This document shows positions 6,316 to 12,456 of a stretch of DNA of 12,456 nucleotides, piece after piece; the first letter of the stretch is position 1; each line of letters starts with the position of its first letter. This stretch comes from JAWSUT01 sp033549345 (GTDB lineage: Bacteria; Bacillota; Dethiobacteria; Dethiobacterales; Dethiobacteraceae). Both the position numbers and the translations under genes were made by a program. Where the stretch lies: assembly GCA_033549345.1 (NCBI GenBank), contig JAWSUT010000049.1, forward strand, positions 1 through 12,456, written 5' to 3'. Below the pieces are notes generated by a model that did not search any database, was not told the DNA's origin, and saw nothing but the letters and a program-made list of their open reading frames with translations.

Positions 6316-8309
6316 TAGGCCGCTACCTCTATCTCTGCCAGTTCCTTATAAGTATTCCTACGCATCAGGTGAATAATGACGCCAATAACCAGGGCAACGT
6401 ATAAGAATCCCGGTACCACACCGGCACCAAATCTTCCTGTCGTAACCAACGTGCCGACCTGATAAACAGCATAAGAGACGATATAACCAACACTAAACTG
6501 TAATCCGATGGCAGCCCACAGCCACTTCTTACTATCCATCTCGGCATTCATGGCACCGATAGCCGCAAAGCATGGCGGTGTAAAAAGATTGAAAACCAAA
6601 TAGGCCAGAGCGGCAACAGTAGATAATCCCATAACGGCAGCCACATCATTTGCACCGGACACCAGCGCCAGCTCTTCTGTGTTAATGAAGTTGGTAATGC
6701 CGTATACAACAGCCAATGTACCCACAACGTTTTCTTTGGCAATAAAGCCTGTAATGGCGGCGGCAGCAAGTTGCCAGGCACCAAATCCAAGTGGAATAAA
6801 CAAGACCGCAAAGGGACCGGCAATACTGGCCAGGATACTTGAGCTCTCCATTCCTTCTGCTACAACCTGGAAATCCCATGTAAAGGTTTGCATGATTTGA
6901 ACTGCAGCATTGCAAAGCAGGATGATCGTTACTGCTTTGACGATAAACGCATACGCCCTTGACATCATAGAAACAAATGCGCGTTTAATGCTGGGCAAAC
7001 GGTATTCGGGGAGCTCCATGATAAAGTAGGATCTAGAAGCTCCTCCCCTCGTAATCCTCTGCACGATAAGTGCACCTGTAATAATGATGGCAATCGCTAC
7101 AAAATACATAGATGTTCCAATCCAAGCGGCATCCTTAAAGAACACACTGGTAAAGAGTGCGATGATCGGCAGCTTAGCGCCGCAGGGCATAAAAGGCGTT
7201 AGCATGGCTGTAGTTCTCCGCTGGCGTTCGTCACGAATCGTTCTCGATGCCATGACTCCGGGGATTCCGCATCCGGTTCCAATAACCATCGGAATGATTG
7301 ACCTGCCTGAAAGGCCTACCTTTTTAAGATGGCGGTCCATCACCACGGCAACACGCGCCATATACCCGCAATCTTCCAGGAGTGCCAAAAGGAAAAACAT
7401 GACCATAATTAAAGGAAGGAATCCGACAACGGCACTGACGCCGCCAATGATGCCATCCAGCAGTAAGGAGCTTAATACCGGTGATACGCCATTACCCAAT
7501 GCCCCTTCTACGTAAGCATAAAACCCGTCGATATAACCGACCAATAAATCGGCCAGTGCAGGACCCAGCGTATTTTGTGATAAGTAAAAGACCATATAAA
7601 TTACGGCTGCAAAAATGGGAATACCCAGTACTTTATGCGCTATGATACGGTCGAGAGCGTCTTGCCTGGTTTGGTTGTGGCTTGCCACTTTACGTACTTC
7701 AACGTCTTTGACCAGTTTATCTACAAAAGCAAACCGTTCACGGTCAATCGCTTCAACGGCAGTTTTATCCGACATATTTGCACTGGCACCAACAAAAGGT
7801 GCGGACTGGCCTTTCCCACGAACACTAGAAGCAGCAGCAATCAGCTCGGTCAGGCCTTTGGCTTCCGTAGATATTGTTTCAACCACCGGGCATTTCAGTC
7901 TTTTCGAGAGTACCGCCCGGTCGATCACAATACCTTTCTTGCTAAGTAAATCACTCTTGTTCAGAGCAACGACAACAGGTATACCTAGTTCCTGCAGCTG
8001 TAAGGTAAAAAACAAACTTCTGCTCAGATTGGTAGCATCCACAATATTGATGATCACATCAGGGTTTTCATTCTTTACAAAATCTCTTGTGATGCTTTCC
8101 TCTGATGTAAAAGGCGACATGGAATAGGCCCCGGGCAAATCGACAACACGAATGTTGTATCCGTATTTGTTCAGCGCCTTCTTTACATCTCCTTCCTTCT
8201 TGGCAACAGTGACACCGGGCCAGTTACCGACATGCTCAACATTTCCTGTAATCGCATTAAACAATGTAGTTTTTCCGCTGTTGGGATTGCCCGCTAGTGC
8301 AATTTTCAT
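6315..8309 (-). CDS. feoB: Ferrous iron transport protein B
   Basis: FeoB is the inner-membrane Fe2+ importer with an N-terminal G domain. At 664 residues it is shorter than the E. coli protein (about 770) but in the range seen in Clostridia. G-protein motifs are G1 GNPNSGKTT (7-15), G2 Thr34 in PGVTV, G3 DLPG (57-60), G4 NKSD (117-120) and a G5-like STEAKG (147-152). The membrane part has the two pseudo-symmetric gate motifs: GCGIPG (346-351) with PCGAKLP (375-381), and a TPPCFAAIGA segment near the C-terminus. The start at 8309 is chosen over an upstream frame extension because AGGAGG (8315-8320) lies 5 bases before it and the G1 motif follows as expected. feoA ends 70 bases upstream; the Cys-rich gene overlaps the stop. 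Confidence 0.97.
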   Translation of the reverse strand: MKIALAGNPNSGKTTLFNAITGNVEHVGNWPGVTVAKKEGDVKKALNKYGYNIRVVDLPGAYSMSPFTSEESITRDFVKNENPDVIINIVDATNLSRSLFFTLQLQELGIPVVVALNKSDLLSKKGIVIDRAVLSKRLKCPVVETISTEAKGLTELIAAASSVRGKGQSAPFVGASANMSDKTAVEAIDRERFAFVDKLVKDVEVRKVASHNQTRQDALDRIIAHKVLGIPIFAAVIYMVFYLSQNTLGPALADLLVGYIDGFYAYVEGALGNGVSPVLSSLLLDGIIGGVSAVVGFLPLIMVMFFLLALLEDCGYMARVAVVMDRHLKKVGLSGRSIIPMVIGTGCGIPGVMASRTIRDERQRRTTAMLTPFMPCGAKLPIIALFTSVFFKDAAWIGTSMYFVAIAIIITGALIVQRITRGGASRSYFIMELPEYRLPSIKRAFVSMMSRAYAFIVKAVTIILLCNAAVQIMQTFTWDFQVVAEGMESSSILASIAGPFAVLFIPLGFGAWQLAAAAITGFIAKENVVGTLAVVYGITNFINTEELALVSGANDVAAVMGLSTVAALAYLVFNLFTPPCFAAIGAMNAEMDSKKWLWAAIGLQFSVGYIVSYAVYQVGTLVTTGRFGAGVVPGFLYVALVIGVIIHLMRRNTYKELAEIEVAA

Positions 8310-8379
8310 AAAATCCTCCTTACGTAATAACGAGATTTTAATGCTTAGCCAACGCAAAGTGTAAAAAATATCCAGGCTT

Positions 8380-8664
8380 CTAGATAAGAATCGCCTTTGC
8401 TAAACCTTTGTCAATACTGTACCTTGCATTTTTTAAATTAATGATGTAATTATCTGCCAGAACAGTAATTACAGTCACTTTTTCACCCTCAAAGCACCCC
8501 AGTGTAAACAAAAAATCTTTCGTTCCTTCATCATGGGCATCAATCCCTTTGATAACATAAGGCAAATTTATATCGGCATGTGTAAGGTTTTGACGGTTCA
8601 CAGCCTTTAAATCTCTGCCTGTCAACTTCTTGCTGAACATCCAATTGACTAAGGCTAATTCCAT
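8380..8664 (-). CDS. feoA: Ferrous iron transport protein A (FeoA domain)
   Basis: A 94-residue cytoplasmic protein whose second half (about 33-94) reads as the SH3-like FeoA domain: VIKGIDAHDEG, LFTLGCFEGEKVTVI and a closing ARYSIDKGLAKAILI, the usual pattern of alternating strands ending in a short hydrophobic strand. FeoA interacts with FeoB and supports Fe2+ uptake; its precise action is unsettled. About 15-20 N-terminal residues (MELALVNWMFSKKLTGRDLK) are extra compared with a minimal FeoA of about 75 residues. The start is ATG 8664 with AGGAGG at 8670-8675, 5 bases upstream. First gene of the feo operon, about 118 bases downstream of the predicted transcription start, so its leader is rather long. 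Confidence 0.9.
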   Translation of the reverse strand: MELALVNWMFSKKLTGRDLKAVNRQNLTHADINLPYVIKGIDAHDEGTKDFLFTLGCFEGEKVTVITVLADNYIINLKNARYSIDKGLAKAILI

Positions 8665-8763
8665 ATTGACCTCCTGGCTAATTTCTTGTTACCCTATTTT
8701 TTCTTTGAAATGTTATCTAACCGGTTGCCTCCTTTTTTACTGTGAAACGAATTACCACAGCAA

Positions 8764-8778
8764 TGAGAATGATTTTCA
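8764..8778 (-). promoter_or_regulatory. Fur box of the feo operon
   Basis: TGAGAAT-G-ATTTTCA matches the 7-1-7 Fur consensus TGATAAT-N-ATTATCA at 12 of 14 positions and is an imperfect palindrome. It lies about 11 bases past the -10 box, covering roughly +5 to +19. Fe2+-loaded Fur bound here would block initiation, shutting off Fe2+ uptake when iron is replete. Confidence 0.82.
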
Positions 8779-8789
8779 ATATCAAGCCT

Positions 8790-8819
8790 ATTATAAGGTG
8801 TTTTTCATAAATTTGTCAA
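8790..8819 (-). promoter_or_regulatory. Consensus sigma-A promoter of the feo operon
   Basis: On the minus strand a perfect -35 TTGACA (8819-8814) and a perfect -10 TATAAT (8795-8790) are separated by 18 bases. Transcription should start near 8783. Such a strong core promoter paired with an overlapping Fur site gives high expression only when Fur is released. Confidence 0.88.
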
Positions 8820-8910
8820 GTATTTATCATAAAGAAAATGAAAAAATCTCGGGGTACATGTTTTTGTATTCTCTCTATACGAAGAAAATGATTTGAATAC
8901 GCTACACAAA

Positions 8911-8945
8911 AAAATTAGGAGACGGTTTTGGCCGTCCCCTTTTCA
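8911..8945 (-). terminator. Intrinsic terminator after the Mn2+/Ca2+ ATPase gene
   Basis: A 9-base-pair stem with one A:C mismatch (AGGAGACGG at 8917-8925, CCGTCCCCT at 8932-8940) and a 6-base loop is followed on the minus strand by AATTTTTTT. It lies about 110 bases beyond the stop of the ATPase and just before the feo promoter, so it insulates the feo operon. The other strand also shows a short T run. The stretch 8946-9048 holds only a weak hairpin (CATCTTT 8971-8977 / AAAGATG 8987-8993) without a T tract. Confidence 0.75.
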
Positions 8946-9048
8946 TTTGCTTATCTATGCCCCCTTTTTACATCTTTAAGTTCATAAAAGATGCTCACTG
9001 CGACACTCCCTTACAAAAGTATATTACGGTTTTTCATTCCAGTTAATT

Positions 9049-11655
9049 TTATCGTTGCAGCCTGACAAAGAGCAGTTTGAACAGTTGAATGAGAACCAGT
9101 GGGATAAAAGACAGGGCGACTATTGTGGAATGCTGATTCGCGGTAAGGGGAGTTACTTCAAACACGCCCATCACCGGTGGGTACGTCAGTACAGCCCGCA
9201 ACAGCAGATAGCCGATGAGTACAGCTGCCCAAAGGAAACGGTTAGAAAAAACGCCTATTTTAATAATAGACTCTTTGGAGCGGGAGTTGAACCCGTGAAT
9301 CAGGCGAGTCAGGGAAAGGGTCGCAAAGGCCATTGTTGTGGCAATACCGGTATTTCCTGTACGCAGTCCAAGATGAAAGGCGATAATCGTGCTCAGTGCA
9401 ATTAAAACTCCCTCACTGATAATCTCTGCAGCAAATGTTTTGTTTAAAATAGGCACATTCACATTGCGGGGCTTCTCATTCATCAGGTGTCGGTTGTGGG
9501 GCTCAAGGCCGATGGCGATTGCCGGCAGGCTGTCGGTAATCAGGTTAATGAAAAGAAGGTGGACGGGAGCAAAGGGGACAGGCAGCGCTCTGACGGATGC
9601 GTAAAGCACGGAGAGAATACCTGCGGTGTTGCCGGAAAGCAGAAATTTGATGGAGTTTTTGATGTTGGCATAAATACTGCGACCGGTCGAGACGGCATCA
9701 ACAATGGTGGAAAAATTGTCATCCGCCAAAACAATTGCCGCCGCTTCTTTGGCTACCTCGGTCCCCGTAATTCCCATGGCAATGCCGATGTCTGCCTGTT
9801 TAAGCGCCGGAGCGTCATTCACGCCATCTCCCGTCATCGCTACCACGTGCCCTTCCTGCTGCCAGGCCCGTACAATACGGATTTTATGTTCCGGGGAGAC
9901 GCGGGCAAAGACAGCAATTCTTTTAACTTGTTCCCGCAGTTCTTCATCACTGACGGCTTCCAGTTCAGAGCCTTCCATGGCGCCGAATTCTTCGGTGAGT
10001 ATACCAATTTGCCGGGCGATGGTGGATGCGGTTACTTTGTGGTCTCCCGTAATCATCACAGGACGGATACCGGCACGGATACTGTTGGCCACCGCTTCAG
10101 CCGATTCAGGCCGCGGCGGGTCCATCATGGCAATAAGCCCGACAAAAACCAGATTATTCTCATCTTCCAGGTCGATGGCATCATCGGCGACTTCTTTATA
10201 GGCAAACGCCAGCACCCGCAGGCCGCTTTCTGAGAATTCACGGTTCACGCGCTTTATTTCAGCGGCATGTTCTTCGGTAAAATCAATTACACCGGATGAG
10301 GTGTCAAAACGGGTAACCCTCGACAACATTACATCTACGGCACCTTTAGTAATAAGGAAGGTAAAATTTTTAACACGGTTTACCGTACTCATCAGTTTAC
10401 GGTCCGAATCAAAGGGAATTTCCCCAATCCGCGGGTTTTCCCTACGGATATCCAATTCATCCAGGCCGTAAATTTCCCCAAGGTTGACCAGGGCCACCTC
10501 GGTGGGGTCCCCCATTTCTTTTTTTTCGATGGTAACGGCGTCGTTGCAGAGCAGGGCCATTAAAACCAGTTTTCTTTCCAGCCCTTTTTGGGGATTTAGC
10601 TCTGTAGATTCCAGCACATCTTTATCCACATATACTTTCTTCACAGTCATTTTGTTTTGTGTTAGTGTCCCTGTTTTATCCGAACAGATCACAGACACGC
10701 TGCCAAGACTTTCTACTGCATGGAGTTTGCGCACTATTGCATTTTTTTTTGCCATTTTCTGAGTGCCCAAAGCCAGGACAATGGTGACAATGGATCCTAA
10801 CGCCTCGGGAATTGCCGCCACCGCCAGTGAAACTGCAAACAGGAAGGAAGTGACCAATTCACCCCCACGCAGCAGGTTAAGTGTAAAAACCAGCGTTGAA
10901 ATGACCATCACCACGGCAGCAAGCTTTTTCCCGAAGACATCCAGACTTTGTTGTAGGGGCGTCTTTTTTTCTTTTGCACTATCAAGAAGTTGGGCAATTT
11001 TTCCGATTTCCGTATCCATACCGGTCTGGGTGACAACAGCCACAGCTCTGCCGTACGTAACAAAACTGCCTGAAAAGACCATGTTTTTTCTGTCGCCGAT
11101 CGGCACATTTTCTCCGTCAATGGGCTCTGTTACTTTTAAAACACTGACCGACTCACCGGTCAGTGAACTTTCATTGACCTGAATGCTGTGGGATTCAATA
11201 ACACGGCCGTCTGCACTGACAAAGTCCCCTGCTTCCAGATGGAGAATATCGCCGGGGACAAGTTCGCGAGAAGGGATTTCCAGCTTATTATCGTTGCGCG
11301 TGACTTTGGCCACCGGTGAAGAAAGTTTCTTCAGGCCTTGCAGAGACTGCTCCGCTTTAAGATGCTGCAACGTGCCCAGCATGGCATTAAGTATAACTAC
11401 GGCCAAAATCACAAGCGTGCTTTCAAATTTGCCGAGAAATGCGGAAATGATGGCAGCAGCTACGAGAATAACAACCAGTAAATCTTTAAACTGTTCAAAG
11501 AAAATCTCAACCGGACCCTTTTTCTCAACTTCCACCAGTTCGTTTGGGCCGTATTCTTCACGCCTTTTTTCTGATTCAGCGCCGGACAGACCCTGCTCCG
11601 TCACATTCAGCATTTTCAGTACATCTTCTTTTTTGAGACGATACTGTTCCTGCAT
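9049..11655 (-). CDS. P2-type cation ATPase, predicted Mn2+ exporter (Ca2+-ATPase-like)
   Basis: The 868-residue pump has the P2A order: N-terminal cation-ATPase domain, actuator TGES (166-169), PEAL (283-286) in the ion-binding M4 helix, CSDKTGT (324-330) with catalytic D326, KGA (437-439), DPPRP (512-516), TGD (536-538), TGDGVND (608-614) and six C-terminal helices. M6 has INLITD (703-708), keeping the Asn, Thr and Asp that bind Ca2+ in SERCA; M5 reads SGNTAGI (674-680), without the site-I Glu. This suggests a single ion site. Pipelines will call it a calcium pump, but a manganese riboswitch in its leader argues for Mn2+ export, as for other yybP-ykoY-controlled P-type ATPases of lactic acid bacteria and streptococci. 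ATG 11655 follows GGGGGG at 11664-11669. The DNA looks richer in G and C than the left block. Family call is firm; Mn2+ is inferred. Confidence 0.93.
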   Translation of the reverse strand: MQEQYRLKKEDVLKMLNVTEQGLSGAESEKRREEYGPNELVEVEKKGPVEIFFEQFKDLLVVILVAAAIISAFLGKFESTLVILAVVILNAMLGTLQHLKAEQSLQGLKKLSSPVAKVTRNDNKLEIPSRELVPGDILHLEAGDFVSADGRVIESHSIQVNESSLTGESVSVLKVTEPIDGENVPIGDRKNMVFSGSFVTYGRAVAVVTQTGMDTEIGKIAQLLDSAKEKKTPLQQSLDVFGKKLAAVVMVISTLVFTLNLLRGGELVTSFLFAVSLAVAAIPEALGSIVTIVLALGTQKMAKKNAIVRKLHAVESLGSVSVICSDKTGTLTQNKMTVKKVYVDKDVLESTELNPQKGLERKLVLMALLCNDAVTIEKKEMGDPTEVALVNLGEIYGLDELDIRRENPRIGEIPFDSDRKLMSTVNRVKNFTFLITKGAVDVMLSRVTRFDTSSGVIDFTEEHAAEIKRVNREFSESGLRVLAFAYKEVADDAIDLEDENNLVFVGLIAMMDPPRPESAEAVANSIRAGIRPVMITGDHKVTASTIARQIGILTEEFGAMEGSELEAVSDEELREQVKRIAVFARVSPEHKIRIVRAWQQEGHVVAMTGDGVNDAPALKQADIGIAMGITGTEVAKEAAAIVLADDNFSTIVDAVSTGRSIYANIKNSIKFLLSGNTAGILSVLYASVRALPVPFAPVHLLFINLITDSLPAIAIGLEPHNRHLMNEKPRNVNVPILNKTFAAEIISEGVLIALSTIIAFHLGLRTGNTGIATTMAFATLSLTRLIHGFNSRSKESIIKIGVFSNRFLWAAVLIGYLLLRAVLTYPPVMGVFEVTPLTANQHSTIVALSFIPLVLIQLFKLLFVRLQR

Positions 11656-11760
11656 CCGATTTTCCCCCCGTCACGAGAACTTTTTCTTATTTTGATAGAA
11701 ACCCGGTTTTTCTACACGCTTTTTCTGCGGACAGCGTCCGGTTTTTCCAGGCTTACTAAC

Positions 11761-11790
11761 AAAAAGACTCCGCAGCTTCCCTGCAGAGTC
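11761..11790 (-). terminator. Riboswitch-controlled intrinsic terminator in the ATPase leader
   Basis: On the minus strand GACTCTGCAG and CTGCGGAGTC (stem 11790-11766, one G:U pair, 5-base GGAAG loop) are followed by TTTTT (11765-11761). The 5' arm contains CTCTG, which is also the 3' strand of riboswitch helix P1. The two folds exclude each other, so ligand-bound aptamer should prevent termination and turn the gene on. Confidence 0.9.
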
Positions 11791-11882
11791 TCACATGGCC
11801 GGTGAAAGCCTTCAAAGCCGGGATTCACATCCGCGTTGTCGACTTTGAATTCCGCCAGGACGGCGGACAGTTACTCCCTCTG
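11784..11882 (-). promoter_or_regulatory. yybP-ykoY manganese riboswitch
   Basis: Reading the minus strand, helix P1 is CAGAG (11882-11878) with CTCTG (11788-11784). The L1 consensus GGGAGTA (11878-11872) follows. P2 is a perfect hairpin, TCCGCC/GGCGGA (11867-11851). P3.1 pairs TTCAAAG (11849-11843) with CTTTGAA (11817-11811) and encloses the L3 consensus GTCGACA (from about 11843) and P3.2, GGAT/ATCC capped by a GTGA tetraloop (11832-11821). The aptamer ends with the conserved ATGTGAGAC before P1. These match the Mn2+-binding yybP-ykoY class, in which L1 and L3 dock and chelate Mn2+. The aptamer lies between its promoter and a terminator, about 130 bases before the ATPase start. Confidence 0.93.
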
Positions 11883-11898
11883 AACCAATCTAACTGTA

Positions 11899-11927
11899 AT
11901 CGTACTATGGATGGCAAATGATGTCAA
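11899..11927 (-). promoter_or_regulatory. Sigma-A promoter of the riboswitch-ATPase unit
   Basis: On the minus strand TTGACA (11927-11922) and TACGAT (11904-11899) are 17 bases apart, with an AT-rich stretch (TTAATTAATG) just upstream. Transcription would start near 11892, ten bases before riboswitch helix P1, giving a leader of about 237 bases. Confidence 0.8.
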
Positions 11928-12147
11928 CAGGCATTAATTAAGACCTAATTAGTGTTTTAAACTCTTGTAAAACCTTATTTTACCCTGCTTTTTGATACTG
12001 CAGACCTCTCAATTTGATGTACAAACCGTAGAGTCGCAAGCGTAATACTCGATACCCCCTGGCAGTTCAGTCCACGTTATTGACCAGATCATAGGCCCGG
12101 ACTCGCGACTCTCACGGTAAGCTTCAGTACATCACAGTACCGTATAC
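11928..12147. other. Intergenic stretch without a recognisable gene
   Basis: Between the ATPase promoter and the YetF-family stop there is no convincing coding frame on either strand. The left half is AT-rich and has a small hairpin GTAAAA (11967-11972) / TTTTAC (11978-11983). The right half has more G and C and contains the long inverted repeat described separately. Short minus-strand frames here have no ribosome binding site and no recognisable family. A degenerate mobile-element end or a structured RNA is possible; neither is shown. Confidence 0.5.
12025..12118. repeat. Long inverted repeat enclosing 67 bases
   Basis: ACCGTAGAGTCGC (12025-12037) is complementary to GCGACTCT-C-ACGGT (12105-12118): 13 base pairs with one bulged C. 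Inside, AGTCC (12069-12073) can pair with GGACT (12099-12103), and CTGG (12059-12062) with CCAG (12084-12087) as a competing fold. No T tract follows on either strand, so it is not an ordinary terminator. It could be a structured RNA 3' of the YetF-family gene, or the remnant of an element end. Confidence 0.55.
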
Positions 12148-12456
12148 TTAATGGAGCTTATCCTTTCTACTAACATACAGGTTGCCCAAAGTATCCAACA
12201 TAGCCGCAAAAACATGTCGTTCGTTTTCGATACCCATACCTTTTAGCTGATCAAGCAACCATTCTTTTGTCAATTTGTTCTCTTCGAGGTTTTCTTCAAC
12301 AATATTACCGTCTTCTATCAGGATAGAAGGGAAACCCTCATACTGAGTATTCAACTGTAGGTCACTGGGACGCATAGGCCTGTTGAATCCAGCTTGATGT
12401 GTCAGCCAATCTAACCTATAATCCAAGTATATTTGTCGGAAATGACGCCTAATAAG
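12148..12456 (-). CDS. DUF421 / YetF-family membrane protein, C-terminal part (cut by window edge)
   Basis: The frame is open from the stop at 12148 to the right edge, giving about 102 residues; the TTG at 12424-12426 is internal rather than a start. The recognisable part is the soluble C-terminal domain of the DUF421 family: EGFPSILIEDGNIVEENL, then NKLTKEWLLDQLKGMGI and AAMLDTLGNLYVS, which follow the family pattern of a Pro-Thr/Ser-x-LI-x-(D/N)G strand, a helix ending in (L/K)xxGI and a final A-x-L-(E/D)-x-x-G-x-L strand. Family members are about 220 residues with N-terminal membrane helices, which would lie outside the window. Function is not established in general; some Bacillus members are sporulation or germination related. 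It is codirectional with the ATPase but separated by about 490 bases and the ATPase promoter, so it is a separate unit. Confidence 0.8.
   Translation of the reverse strand, partial: LIRRHFRQIYLDYRLDWLTHQAGFNRPMRPSDLQLNTQYEGFPSILIEDGNIVEENLEENKLTKEWLLDQLKGMGIENERHVFAAMLDTLGNLYVSRKDKLH

Noticed and set aside
7615..8127. A 170-residue open frame on the + strand.
   Set aside because: It lies wholly opposite the feoB G domain and early membrane region, is Ser/Thr/Arg-rich low-quality sequence and matches no family.
8310..8357. A 16-residue N-terminal extension of FeoB.
   Set aside because: AGGAGG is 5 bases before ATG 8309, and FeoB normally begins a few residues before the G1 motif.
8630..8896. 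An 88-residue open frame on the + strand across the feo regulatory region.
   Set aside because: It runs through the feoA start, the Fur box and the promoter on the opposite strand, and has no ribosome binding site.
9487..10233. A 248-residue open frame on the + strand.
   Set aside because: It is antisense to the P-type ATPase, has no ribosome binding site or recognisable family, and its composition reflects the complementary coding strand.
11706..11755. CGGAC-AGC-GTCCG hairpin followed by GGTTTTTC on the + strand, as a terminator.
   Set aside because: The stem is five bases, no + strand gene lies upstream, and it sits inside the transcribed leader of the minus-strand ATPase.
12424..12456. 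Start of the YetF-family gene at TTG 12426, implying a short stand-alone protein.
   Set aside because: The frame continues without a stop to the window edge and no ribosome binding site precedes the TTG, so the gene is cut by the edge.

Overview
The window reads as chromosomal DNA of a low-to-mid GC Firmicute, most likely an anaerobic Clostridia or Negativicutes member. The reasons are AGGAGG-type ribosome binding sites, sigma-A promoters, a Feo operon that includes the small Cys-rich FeoB partner, a yybP-ykoY riboswitch with an intrinsic terminator, and a TRAP transporter beside pxpABC. The species cannot be read from the sequence. No phage, IS, CRISPR, tRNA or rRNA is visible.

Left block (1-3284, + strand): the C-terminal part of a TRAP large permease (DctM type), then pxpA, pxpB and pxpC, tightly packed. 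The three Pxp proteins form the ATP-dependent 5-oxoprolinase that opens pyroglutamate to glutamate. The permease probably imports the substrate or a related carboxylate (inference). An intrinsic terminator at 3402-3430 closes the block.

Middle block (3431-6073, + strand): a promoter with an extended -10, a tandem 15-bp direct repeat in the 5' leader, a MarR regulator and a P1B-4 metal-efflux ATPase (SPC and HEGST motifs, no N-terminal metal-binding domain). The MarR protein carries His/Glu residues placed like the zinc ligands of AdcR, so it is a candidate metal sensor for the efflux pump. A hairpin nearly identical to the first terminator lies at 6042-6073 and serves both this unit and the convergent feo operon.

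Right block (6121-12456, - strand): feoA, feoB and the Cys-rich FeoB-associated membrane protein form a ferrous-iron uptake operon. It is read from a perfect TTGACA/TATAAT promoter followed at once by a near-consensus Fur box. Upstream of it is an 868-residue P2-type cation ATPase that resembles Ca2+ pumps. Its leader contains a complete yybP-ykoY manganese riboswitch overlapping an intrinsic terminator, which points to Mn2+ export. At the far edge is the C-terminal part of a DUF421/YetF-family protein.

Together, 3431-11927 is a metal-homeostasis neighbourhood with three different control systems: a MarR repressor candidate for efflux, Fur for Fe2+ import, and an RNA sensor for Mn2+ export. 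The least explained items are the MarR/direct-repeat circuit and a long inverted repeat at 12025-12118.
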